Positions 6,433 to 13,228 of a stretch of 13,228 bases of DNA are shown here, in pieces. The stretch spans positions 1 through 13,228 of the forward strand of contig JAACDT010000299.1 of the NCBI GenBank assembly GCA_009936885.1, in the 5' to 3' direction. Every line of letters starts with the position of its first letter. Within the stretch, counting starts at the first letter, position 1. The notes below the pieces were generated by a model. It was not told where the DNA came from and ran no database searches. It was given only the letters and a program-made list of their open reading frames with translations. Source of the stretch: Alphaproteobacteria bacterium (lineage in GTDB: Bacteria; Pseudomonadota; Alphaproteobacteria; Puniceispirillales; Puniceispirillaceae). Both the position numbers and the translations under genes were made by a program.

Positions 6433-7089
6433 CTACGAGCCTCTAATTGCCTTTATTCTAGAACCATATTTATCCGCTCCTGCTCCAAAAATAGCAGAAC
6501 CAGCAACTAGATTATTGGCACCAGCAGCGATTGCGAGTGGCGCTGTCTGAGCTGTAATACCCCCATCAACCTGTAATTGAATGGGTCTATCCCCAATTAA
6601 ACTGCGTGCTTGTTGTATTTTATGCACCATAGATTTGATAAATTTTTGACCGCCAAAACCAGGATTGACTGTCATAATGAGTATTAAACCTATTTTTTCC
6701 AGTATATGAGTAAGGCTTTCAACTGAAGTATGAGGATTAAGAGCAACCCCTGCACGGCAATCATGCTCATTAATAGCAGATAAAGTTCTATCTAGATGGG
6801 AGCATGCTTCAAAATGAACGGTGATACCGTCACATCCAGCCTGTTTCATATCAGTTATAAGCGAATCTGGGTTTTCAACCATAAGGTGGGCGTCAAAATA
6901 ACTTGAAGAATTTTTGCGAAGCGACGCAATCACAGGGGCACCAAAGCTTAGATTTGGCACAAACCTTCCATCCATTACATCGAGATGAATCCAATCAGCG
7001 CCTGCTGTTTCGACCTGTTTTATTTCAGCGGCAAGCTCTGCGAAATTTGCTGCCAAAATAGAAGGGGCAATTATGGTACCGATGCTCAT
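6433..7089 (-). CDS. rpe: Ribulose-phosphate 3-epimerase
   Basis: Interconverts D-ribulose 5-phosphate and D-xylulose 5-phosphate in the pentose phosphate pathway. Seen: a TIM-barrel protein of 218 residues, the normal length, with IAPSILAANF at the N-terminus (Ser10). Metal ligands are His35 and catalytic Asp37 (HLDVMDGRFVPN), His68 (DAHLMV) and catalytic Asp175 (QVDGGI). The phosphate-binding segments NPGFGGQKF (142-150) and LVAGSAIFG near the C-terminus are intact. Its ATG overlaps the TGA of the helicase gene (ATGA, 7086-7089), so it is probably translated by coupling from the helicase mRNA. In many proteobacteria rpe lies next to rsmB, purB, gph or cbb genes, so this neighbour is unusual. 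Confidence 0.95.
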   Translation of the reverse strand: MSIGTIIAPSILAANFAELAAEIKQVETAGADWIHLDVMDGRFVPNLSFGAPVIASLRKNSSSYFDAHLMVENPDSLITDMKQAGCDGITVHFEACSHLDRTLSAINEHDCRAGVALNPHTSVESLTHILEKIGLILIMTVNPGFGGQKFIKSMVHKIQQARSLIGDRPIQLQVDGGITAQTAPLAIAAGANNLVAGSAIFGAGADKYGSRIKAIRGS

Positions 7090-8912
7090 AGTGCTACCAC
7101 GTTCTTCGCCTTGAAATAAGGCAAATTATCCTGACTGGAGCACCCCATAACTGTAATTCTCTCAATGATCTGCAAAGCCCGCTGGTATTTGCGCTCTAAT
7201 GCTTCTTCTTGCAGCGCATCAAATTGTTGACCGCATAATAATATACCGTGATTAGACTGCAAAGCTCTTATCCTTCTTCCATGCATTAAGCCGTCCACCA
7301 AAATAGCATGATTAAATTCTTCCTGCTTCACAATCTGAATCTTATTTTCAACAAGGAATGTACGCAAGTCAGCTTCCCCATCCAATGTGATCTTCCAAAA
7401 TTCAGAATCAGAATTAGAGGGATTACCTTCTACAAGCTCAAAAGCCTTACAGAATGCAAGAAATATAAGCTCCTGTTTTTCTGCACCTGTCCAAGCAGTA
7501 CTGCCAAGAGTACGCCAAATATTATGGTTCATCTCTTCATATACTTGCGGAATACGCTCGAAAAATAGACGATGTAAACCAATATCGTTAACAGAGCTAT
7601 CCATTTTCTGCTCTTTGTGAATATCTATGGCAGAGAAAGAGCCGCAAACAGGGCATCCTGTATCTGAAAACTTGTCTTTTTTATAGATATGAGAACATCG
7701 CAAATTTGAAGGGAGTTTATTATCACATAAATAATAACTTGTTTGCTCATCTGCTGGTTGCTGGGCAATCCATTCAAATCTGTTTTTAAATTTCAAATAA
7801 GAGCCACGATGAGACCATAACGTCCATTGTAACTTTTCTACTGGTCCAAATGTTGACCAGTTAGATGAGACATCTATTACAATACAGGTATTTTTCTCAG
7901 GAGCAGCACGCAGACCACGACCCACTGACTGACCCCATAATACCTTGGATAAGGTTGGCCTCATATGAACGATGATATTACAGTGGGGATTATCCCAGCC
8001 TTCTGCAAGCACCCCAACTGAAACGACAGCTTCCACATTTCCTTCTGCATGGTCTGCCAGCATCTGCATACGCTCTTTAATAGGCGTTGTAGCAGTAATC
8101 AAAGACACGCTAATCCCAAGCTCCTGGATTGCTTCAACGGTAGTTTCTGCAACCGTAACATCTGGGCAAAACCATGCTGAAATAGGCTTTGGTTTTACAT
8201 TTTCTCGCTCATCTAGATATATCGAACATGCATGGCTAATCATGGATGATTTGATAATAGCTGGCGCTAATTTTGCTACTGGAAAATCGCCACTACTAAT
8301 ATCAATATCGCCAAGGTCTAAATCATGAATAAAATGAGGTCTATAATGAGGTCTTACCAATATACCTTCATCAAATAATTTATCCATATTCGCGCCATCA
8401 ATAATCGCATCAAAGGCAAGGCTAAGCTGGTCTTTTTGATCTGCAGTGCGTCTCTCTGGAGATGCTGTGAGACCTATCATATGAGCATCATCTCTTCCAT
8501 GTTCAAGAAAACAATCTAGAATTCGTTTATAGCCTGTTCCATTTGGGGATACACGGTGCGCTTCATCGATTATAACCAGCTTGGCATGTTCGATAGCATC
8601 ATCCAATATATCCCTTGCACGAGTGCTCGTAGATAATAACACATCATAATCAGCAAACGCTGCCTCAGTATGATTAAGCCCCAATTTGCGGACTCTATGC
8701 TCTTTGGCTAATGCTCTTTCAAGCTGTTCAAGCAAAACCAATCTGTGACATAAAACAATCACTTTTTCTCCTGAATAAAACTGTTTTATGATTTCGCTTG
8801 CCAGCACTGTTTTTCCAGCACCTGTTGGCGCCTTAATTATAAAACGACGATGTGAATCAAGAATAGACTGAAAATCATCAATTATTTCTTTTTGCCAACG
8901 CCTTAATTGCAT
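7086..8912 (-). CDS. RadD-like SF2 DEAH-box helicase with four-cysteine motif
   Basis: Probable ATP-dependent DNA helicase or translocase. Seen: an N-terminal RxWQ Q-motif (4-7), Walker A APTGAGKT (28-35), DEAH (116-119), motif III LTASP (148-152), a long linker with RPHY (187-190), GVLAEGWDNPH (300-310) and motif VI QSVGRGLR (328-335). After the helicase core, Cys396, Cys406, Cys420 and Cys423 (the last pair as CPVC) form a likely zinc site. The remaining ~180 residues have no motif I can name, apart from a WTGAEKQELIFLAF segment. The plan of SF2 core plus zinc finger plus C-terminal domain at about 600 residues matches E. coli RadD (YejH), which acts in recombination and tolerance of DNA damage; orthology is not proven. 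The ATG at 8912 has a weak AGGC ribosome binding site about 10 bases upstream. The gene overlaps rpe by 4 bases. Confidence 0.8.
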   Translation of the reverse strand: MQLRRWQKEIIDDFQSILDSHRRFIIKAPTGAGKTVLASEIIKQFYSGEKVIVLCHRLVLLEQLERALAKEHRVRKLGLNHTEAAFADYDVLLSTSTRARDILDDAIEHAKLVIIDEAHRVSPNGTGYKRILDCFLEHGRDDAHMIGLTASPERRTADQKDQLSLAFDAIIDGANMDKLFDEGILVRPHYRPHFIHDLDLGDIDISSGDFPVAKLAPAIIKSSMISHACSIYLDERENVKPKPISAWFCPDVTVAETTVEAIQELGISVSLITATTPIKERMQMLADHAEGNVEAVVSVGVLAEGWDNPHCNIIVHMRPTLSKVLWGQSVGRGLRAAPEKNTCIVIDVSSNWSTFGPVEKLQWTLWSHRGSYLKFKNRFEWIAQQPADEQTSYYLCDNKLPSNLRCSHIYKKDKFSDTGCPVCGSFSAIDIHKEQKMDSSVNDIGLHRLFFERIPQVYEEMNHNIWRTLGSTAWTGAEKQELIFLAFCKAFELVEGNPSNSDSEFWKITLDGEADLRTFLVENKIQIVKQEEFNHAILVDGLMHGRRIRALQSNHGILLCGQQFDALQEEALERKYQRALQIIERITVMGCSSQDNLPYFKAKNVVAL

Positions 8913-9029
8913 AGTGTTTTCGCCTAATCTTAAATGTAAAAGCTGTGACTGAATTTGTTGCGGCTAATTCTAACCATGTTTTTTAGAAATTGGGATAAAA
9001 ACTTACCCATTTTGAGATATTTAGAAGTT

Positions 9030-10031
9030 TTAAAATGACTTTTGATTGTCTCTCTTATGATATGTAGACACTAAGTCAGCCAAAATCGATAATGCAATTT
9101 CAGCAGCTGCACGGCCTCCAAGAGGAATGCCAGCAGGCCCATGAAGTCTTGTAAGATTTGTATCAGACATTCCCAACTCTTTTAATCGATGTAATCTTAA
9201 TTGGTGTGTTTTGGTACTACCAAGACACCCTATATAATAGGCATCTGTTTTTAAACAATGGAGCAATGCAGGATCATCAATTTTCGGATCATGAGTTAAT
9301 GTTACAATCGCTGTTTGAGCATCAATTGATATCTCTGGCAAAACATCCTGAGGCCATTCCTGTTTTATAGTGACATCTGGAAACCGTTCTTCTGTCAGAA
9401 AAACTCCTCTCGGGTCGATAATTATAGTGTCTAATTCCATATTAAGTGCAAGCTGACTTAACACCTGACTAATGTGCCCTGCGCCGATTATTACAAGTTG
9501 ATTCTTTGGCCTGAGACGCAATGTAAATAAGCCCTTCTCTTGTTCAAGGTTGCTCGCATGAACAAAATGCATGGATGTGTCGGGGAGTGTTGCACGCACT
9601 GTAACTTTTGAGATATCAGCCTGAATATCAGCTAGCATGAATTCTATATCCAGGGATTGCCTTGTATTTTCGGCTCTTACAGCTTGTCTCAAAACAGATA
9701 AAGGGATGCCTGTGTCTGCTACTGGAAGGATAAGTACAGAAATTCTTCCCCCACAGGATAGACCAACTTGCCAAGCTGTCTCATCAGCTACCCCAAATTC
9801 TTTTAAGCACGGTAATCCGCTGTCCATTGCCTCTTGAGATAGACGGATAACTTCCCCTTCAACACAGCCACCAGAAACAGATCCCTCCAGATGCAAATCA
9901 TCTCTTACCAGCATTAAAGATCCAGCCTGCCTTGGCGCAGACCCCCAAGTAGAAACCACAATCACCAAACAAGCTGAATGAGCGTTATCTACCCAATTTT
10001 CTAGCTGATTTAAAAAGGAATTTTGTTTCAT
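9030..10031 (-). CDS. xdhC: XdhC/CoxI family molybdenum-enzyme maturation protein
   Basis: Binds molybdenum cofactor and helps its sulfuration and insertion into xanthine dehydrogenase-type hydroxylases. Seen: an N-terminal XdhC/CoxI domain (about 8-105) with SAPRQAGSLMLV, SVSGGCVEGEV (Cys56) and LSCGG (Cys93), then a Rossmann-like domain starting LVIIGAGHISQVL (179-191) and IDPRGVF. The C-terminal family signature PAGIPLGGRAAAEIALSILADL is present. At 333 residues the two-domain form is full length. The ATG at 10031 is preceded by GGTGA about 6 bases upstream. No xdhA, xdhB or coxL partner lies in the window, so the client enzyme is unknown. It could serve any xanthine oxidase-family hydroxylase encoded elsewhere. 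Confidence 0.85.
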   Translation of the reverse strand: MKQNSFLNQLENWVDNAHSACLVIVVSTWGSAPRQAGSLMLVRDDLHLEGSVSGGCVEGEVIRLSQEAMDSGLPCLKEFGVADETAWQVGLSCGGRISVLILPVADTGIPLSVLRQAVRAENTRQSLDIEFMLADIQADISKVTVRATLPDTSMHFVHASNLEQEKGLFTLRLRPKNQLVIIGAGHISQVLSQLALNMELDTIIIDPRGVFLTEERFPDVTIKQEWPQDVLPEISIDAQTAIVTLTHDPKIDDPALLHCLKTDAYYIGCLGSTKTHQLRLHRLKELGMSDTNLTRLHGPAGIPLGGRAAAEIALSILADLVSTYHKRDNQKSF

Positions 10032-10121
10032 TTAGGTCACCATATAGTATGTAAAAACATTTTTTTGCTGAATAGTAGTCGTTCATTCTAACTCTAAATA
10101 GTGTTATAAGGAAACTATTCC

Positions 10122-10131
10122 AATGATCATT
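10122..10131. repeat. Short palindrome upstream of xdhC
   Basis: AATGATCATT is a perfect 10-bp palindrome, followed shortly by a further ATCATT half (10136-10141), in the 193-base gap between the MFS gene and xdhC. It lies about 90 bases upstream of the xdhC start, a possible operator position, but chance is plausible in AT-rich DNA. The rest of this gap shows no gene or convincing terminator. Confidence 0.25.
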
Positions 10132-10224
10132 TTTAATCATTTTCAATTGATCTATAATGTCTACAGAAAATATCTTAACATACCTCTATTTAGGTTTTTT
10201 CTGACAGTGATTTAGACTCATCAA

Positions 10225-11433
10225 TTAGCGGTTTTTAAATGGGCTGGTAAAAAGCAAAATAAGTGCTGCTATTAATGTGGTTAGCCCGCCAAGCGCTATG
10301 AAGGTTGCTAAAATACCAACCATTTCAGATATTGCTCCTAGTAATAATGCTCCGATTGCCCCGCCTCCCATGGCAATCATTGTCCAAAGGCTCATAACCC
10401 ATCCTCTAAATTCATCGGTGAGTTGGAGCTGTGCTGCAGATTGCATCGTGGTTGCAAAAAAAGTAGTTGCAAGTCCCAATATCGCTACCAGAATAGCGGT
10501 CAGAACAATATTGTTTGATAATCCAACTAGAATGACACAAATAGGCACAAGAACAGAACATACAGCCCCTAAAAAGCCAATGGAGCCTGCCTCTTGCGGT
10601 TTGCCTGCGGCCTTTGCAAAGGATGCTAATATTGCCCCAGCACCCGCACTTGCAGTCAGCAGCCCCAATTCATTCGGCCCTTTATCAAATACCCCTTGTG
10701 CAATTATTGGCAATGTTTCAAGTAGACCGCGACCTATCATTGTCACACAAATCGTTAATCCAAAGATATATAAGATAAACGGGTCTTTTTTTGTATAGCT
10801 CAAACCCTCTTTTAAAGCAGTCAGAAAATGCTGCTCTTTTTTTACAGTAAAATCTCTTGGCCGAATTACAATATTTCGTACCAGAAAAATCATTGGCAAA
10901 AACCCTAAACTTGTTAGCCATAATGTTTGAATTGGGCCAATTTGGGTCAGTAAAATACCGCCAATTGCTGGGCCAACAAGTCTTGATATATTAAAATTCA
11001 AAACTGTTATGGCAATAATTGAGGAAAGCTGTTGCTTATCACCAAGCCTTGCTGCAAACGCCATTCTAAATGGGTGATTGGCAGAACCAACAATACCAAT
11101 AGCTGCTGCAAATAGCGCAACCGAAACGCTGCTAATAACGGAGAGGTAAGTTGATAACACAAATGTAACTGTTATTATTAGCATTGCTATATAATTTGAA
11201 AAAACGGCAAGTCTTATCTCAATGCGATCTGCCAGAACTCCAAATAGAGGCCCTGTGACCATTGTAGGTGCAAAGCTTAAAAATGCAACAAAGCCCACAA
11301 ATGCTGGTGAATTGGACACATCCCATGCAAGCCAAACCACAACCAGCCTTTGAACCCACATGCCATGAAGCGCAATTGAAACACACGCAAGATAATGGCG
11401 AAAAGACTGGGATTTAAATGCTGATAAATTCAT
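10225..11433 (-). CDS. Major facilitator superfamily exporter (EntS/MFS_3-like)
   Basis: Inner-membrane secondary transporter, probably a proton-coupled efflux pump. Seen: 402 residues with about 12 hydrophobic segments, and the group-typical N-terminus (FRHYLACVSIALHGMWVQRLVVVWLAWDVSNSPAFVGFVAF). A motif-A-like loop GPLFGVLADRIEIR lies at 61-74 between helices 2 and 3, with a central cytoplasmic loop near 190-215. This pattern fits the MFS_3/EntS-type exporters, whose members expel siderophores, macrolides or unknown metabolites; the substrate cannot be read from sequence. The ATG at 11433 has AAAGG 6 bases upstream. It is probably a single-gene unit with its own promoter, divergent from the glycosyltransferase gene. 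The nearby iron-type permease makes a siderophore link thinkable, but the intervening gene and opposite strands argue against inferring one. Confidence 0.85.
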   Translation of the reverse strand: MNLSAFKSQSFRHYLACVSIALHGMWVQRLVVVWLAWDVSNSPAFVGFVAFLSFAPTMVTGPLFGVLADRIEIRLAVFSNYIAMLIITVTFVLSTYLSVISSVSVALFAAAIGIVGSANHPFRMAFAARLGDKQQLSSIIAITVLNFNISRLVGPAIGGILLTQIGPIQTLWLTSLGFLPMIFLVRNIVIRPRDFTVKKEQHFLTALKEGLSYTKKDPFILYIFGLTICVTMIGRGLLETLPIIAQGVFDKGPNELGLLTASAGAGAILASFAKAAGKPQEAGSIGFLGAVCSVLVPICVILVGLSNNIVLTAILVAILGLATTFFATTMQSAAQLQLTDEFRGWVMSLWTMIAMGGGAIGALLLGAISEMVGILATFIALGGLTTLIAALILLFTSPFKNR

Positions 11434-11546
11434 TAAGAACCTTTAAGAGTCAAAACCAGAAAGTTAATAGCAAACCTTTTATGTAGGACATTTTTGTTTA
11501 AATGACAGGTAGTAATATAATTGGAAATAATTAAAAACTAAATGAG

Positions 11547-11575
11547 TTTATCTAGCTTGCTATTCAACGGGTCAA
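11547..11575 (-). promoter_or_regulatory. Candidate sigma70 promoter of the MFS gene
   Basis: Minus strand: TTGACC (11575-11570, 5 of 6 matches with TTGACA), a 17-base spacer, and GATAAA (11552-11547, 4 of 6 with TATAAT). The predicted transcript would have a leader of about 105 bases before the ATG at 11433. It lies within the 193-base divergent gap 11434-11626; I see no equally good promoter there for the glycosyltransferase gene. Confidence 0.42.
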
Positions 11576-11626
11576 GCTTTATCCCTGTTATCAGGACTGA
11601 TTTCAATCCCAGCTCTGGAGCGGTTT

Positions 11627-12751
11627 ATGGCTAAAAAACCATACCAAAGATCATATATTGATATTCTGCTTCCCTATAAAGAGGTGTTCACACCATCTAA
11701 TGCTGGTGCTGTCTCAACCGTTGTAAGCGACCTGGCCTATCATACGACATTAAAATATGAGTTTCATATTTACGGCAGACAAATTACCTCGCCATCTTTT
11801 CCAGAACTTTGCTATCACGCATTAAAACCAAAATGGCCTTTAATATACGGTCATAATCTTGGTTTAGCACATAGCTATATTACAGATCTTCAACGAAGGG
11901 AGAGACAACCCTCGCTTATTGAAGTTCACGGCAGATGTCAGGTAGCCCGCACCATTGCCAAGATAAATAACACGGCTAAAGTAGCTCTTTTTCTGCATAA
12001 TGACCCACGTCGGATGACAGGTAGTAAAACCCTTGCAGAACGTCTCTGGCTTGCACGCAACCTTGCAGGTATATTTGCAAATTCAAAATATATAAAAAAT
12101 TGCTTTCTAGACGGCTTTAGCAGCACAGAAATATCACAAACCCCTATATTCATAACGCCGCTGGGCGCTAACAGAAACATAAAAAACAAGCCTTTCAAAG
12201 AAAAAACCATTATTATTGCCTCACGCATTGTGCCCGAAAAAGGGATTTTGCAAGCAGCCATTGCATTGCGAGATATATTGCCTGATTTTCCTGAATGGCG
12301 CGTGAAAATCATAGGCGCAAAACATTTTAGGGACGGCACAATATCAGACTATGAAAAGAGTGTAAAAGAAACGTTGGCGCCCTTGCAAGGCCAAGCTGAA
12401 ATGGCCGGGTTTTTGCCATTAGCGCAGATTAATAAAGAGCTTGAAAAAGCAGCCATTGCGATTGTGCCTTCTGTCTGGCAGGAACCAGCATCAAGAGCCG
12501 TCTTGGAAGCCCTTGCAAATGGATGTGCTCTTATAACTACAAAGAGGGGGGGTATTCCAGAGCGCGCAGAGGGCAGAGCGTTGCTTGTGGATTATCCAGA
12601 CAGCCCTAATTTTGCAGTAGCCCTTAACTCTTTATTATCCATGCCTTCGAAACTTAAGGAGCTACATGATATTGCTTGGAATGATTTTCCTTTTGATTGC
12701 GCAACTATGGCTAGGCAAACAGACCTCGCAAGAGAAAACATTATTTCCTGA
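11627..12751 (+). CDS. Family 4 (GT-B fold) glycosyltransferase
   Basis: Transfers a sugar from a nucleotide-sugar donor with retention of configuration; acceptor and sugar are unknown. Seen: an N-terminal acceptor domain starting IDILLPYKEVFTPSNAGAVSTVV (11-33), with IEVHGR (98-103) and FLHNDP (122-127). The C-terminal donor domain starts at IIIASRIVPEKG (195-206), whose Arg/Lys usually contact the donor phosphates, and carries the retaining-family E-x7-E motif (Glu286 and Glu294 in QEPASRAVLEA), followed by GCALITTKRGGIPE. At 374 residues it is a normal GT4 length, with no signal peptide or membrane segment, so it is cytosolic or loosely membrane-attached. The ATG at 11627 has a perfect GGAG 6 bases upstream. 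No lipopolysaccharide or capsule genes are adjacent, so it looks like an orphan from envelope polysaccharide synthesis. Confidence 0.88.
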   Translation: MAKKPYQRSYIDILLPYKEVFTPSNAGAVSTVVSDLAYHTTLKYEFHIYGRQITSPSFPELCYHALKPKWPLIYGHNLGLAHSYITDLQRRERQPSLIEVHGRCQVARTIAKINNTAKVALFLHNDPRRMTGSKTLAERLWLARNLAGIFANSKYIKNCFLDGFSSTEISQTPIFITPLGANRNIKNKPFKEKTIIIASRIVPEKGILQAAIALRDILPDFPEWRVKIIGAKHFRDGTISDYEKSVKETLAPLQGQAEMAGFLPLAQINKELEKAAIAIVPSVWQEPASRAVLEALANGCALITTKRGGIPERAEGRALLVDYPDSPNFAVALNSLLSMPSKLKELHDIAWNDFPFDCATMARQTDLARENIIS

Positions 12752-12767
12752 ATAGACCAGAAATAAT
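12740..12767. terminator. Bidirectional hairpin between convergent genes
   Basis: ATTATTTC (12740-12747) pairs with GAAATAAT (12760-12767), and an inner TG/CA pair can extend the stem past a bulged C to leave a 7-base loop. It overlaps the end of the glycosyltransferase gene and the 17-base gap before the stop of the converging permease gene. The A/T-rich arms supply a T-rich 3' side in both directions, but the stem is weak in GC. Confidence 0.4.
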
Positions 12768-12768
12768 A

Positions 12769-13228
12769 TTAGCGTGCCGCTATCCTTGATAACGCTATAT
12801 TTGCAATAATAACCGGTATTAAACCAACTATCACAATACAAAGTGCAGGAAAGGCTGCTTGTTCCAGCATCTCGTCTTTGGCAAATTGGTAAGTGATTGT
12901 TGCAAATGTCTCAAAATCTAATGGTCGCAATAACAATGTTAACGGCAACTCTTTCATAATATCCACAAAAAGAAGAAGCCCTCCTGCAAGTATAGATGGC
13001 CAAAGATTGGGTAGAAGAACGGCTCTTACCGAACTTGAAAAATTCTTTCCCAATAGCTGGCTAGCAGACATCAGCTCACGCGGAATTTGCTCAAGTCCAG
13101 ATGTTACAGCACCAAAACCAACAGCATTAAAGCGCACCAGATAGGCTATTATCAACACAAGTAACGTGCCACTTACTACCGCCTCATCTGCCTGTATATG
13201 AAAAATCAGAAGAAATGATTGAGACATC
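12769..13228 (-). CDS. Iron(III)-type ABC transporter permease (C-terminal part, runs off window)
   Basis: Inner-membrane permease of the FbpB/SfuB/FutB group that imports ferric iron with a periplasmic binding protein and an ATPase. Only the last 153 codons are visible; the 5' part lies beyond the window's right end, and the in-frame ATG at 13227 is internal. Seen: YLVRFNAVGFGAVTSGLEQIP, then the EAA-type coupling loop (ELMSASQLLGKNFSSSVRAVLLPNL). Next comes the group-diagnostic segment DIMKELPLTLLLRPLDFETFATITYQFAKDE, followed by a last hydrophobic helix (FPALCIVIVGLIPVIIANIAL). The KELPLTLLLRP segment separates the iron group from ThiP, CysW and molybdate permeases, though a thiamine or other ion role cannot be fully excluded. 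Full-length members are usually 500-560 residues because two permease halves are fused. It converges on the glycosyltransferase gene. Confidence 0.85.
   Translation of the reverse strand, partial: MSQSFLLIFHIQADEAVVSGTLLVLIIAYLVRFNAVGFGAVTSGLEQIPRELMSASQLLGKNFSSSVRAVLLPNLWPSILAGGLLLFVDIMKELPLTLLLRPLDFETFATITYQFAKDEMLEQAAFPALCIVIVGLIPVIIANIALSRIAAR

Noticed and set aside
7308..8328. Several plus-strand open frames inside the helicase gene
   Set aside because: Shadows of the helicase coding strand; no recognisable domain, and the helicase motifs cover the same DNA.
8913..9029. Possible xdhC terminator (TGGG/CCCA stem near 8990-9012)
   Set aside because: The stem is only 4 bp before a mismatch and no T-run follows it on the minus strand.
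10277..10798. A 173-residue open frame antisense to the MFS gene
   Set aside because: Its composition (rich in Pro, Ala, Ile, Ser, Thr) is what reverse-reading membrane-helix codons produces; there is no convincing ribosome binding site or motif.
11588..11599. CCTG-TTAT-CAGG hairpin before the glycosyltransferase gene
   Set aside because: A 4-bp stem upstream of the ribosome binding site, too short to call a regulatory structure.
10225..13228. Siderophore system made of the MFS exporter, glycosyltransferase and iron permease
   Set aside because: The three genes are on different strands with separate transcription, no siderophore synthesis gene or outer-membrane receptor is visible, and the glycosyltransferase lacks features tying it to siderophores.
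1..13228. CRISPR arrays, insertion sequences, phage or tRNA genes
   Set aside because: No regularly spaced repeats, transposase or integrase motifs, terminal inverted repeats, or tRNA-like cloverleaf sequence were seen on either strand.

Overview
The window is a stretch of ordinary-looking bacterial chromosome. It is moderately AT-rich, densely packed and free of visible mobile elements, CRISPR arrays, rRNA or tRNA genes. Gene content (an Aot/His-type amino-acid ABC operon, XdhC, TrhO, an Fe(III)-type ABC permease) and protein style suggest a Gram-negative proteobacterium, most likely a lower-GC alphaproteobacterium. That placement is a judgement from protein resemblance, not from a marker gene.

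Layout: (1) 2-565, plus strand: an exported glutathione-peroxidase-family thiol peroxidase. (2) 572-5150, minus strand: a five-gene operon transcribed in the order ATPase, periplasmic binding protein, permease Q, permease M, and a zinc carboxypeptidase-like (succinylglutamate desuccinylase/aspartoacylase family) enzyme. This is the gene set of the Pseudomonas arginine/ornithine uptake operon aotJQMOP, with the ATPase gene moved to the front. (3) 5151-5423: the divergent control region with a candidate sigma70 promoter and a 15-bp palindrome. (4) 5424-6413, plus strand: the tRNA uridine-34 hydroxylase TrhO. (5) 6433-8912, minus strand: a RadD-like SF2 helicase overlapping the ribulose-phosphate 3-epimerase gene rpe. 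(6) 9030-10031, minus strand: an XdhC-family molybdenum-enzyme maturation protein. (7) 10225-11433, minus strand: an MFS exporter. (8) 11627-12751, plus strand: a family-4 glycosyltransferase. (9) 12769-13228, minus strand: the C-terminal part of an iron-type ABC permease that runs off the window.

How the genes work together: the one clear system is the ABC operon. The binding protein captures a probably basic amino acid (arginine/ornithine/lysine/histidine class), the Q/M permease pair and the ATPase import it, and the co-transcribed metallo-hydrolase may process a related N-acylated or amide compound. The operon has a GC-rich hairpin with a T-run just after the binding-protein gene, the expected place for a partial terminator that keeps binding protein in excess over permease, and translational coupling between the two permease genes. 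The remaining genes are separate housekeeping or accessory units.

I did not find a clearly undescribed system. The best candidates for a second look are the AotO-like enzyme of unknown substrate, the palindrome in front of its operon, and the RadD-like helicase coupled to rpe. No intergenic gap exceeds 300 bases; the longest is 5151-5423.
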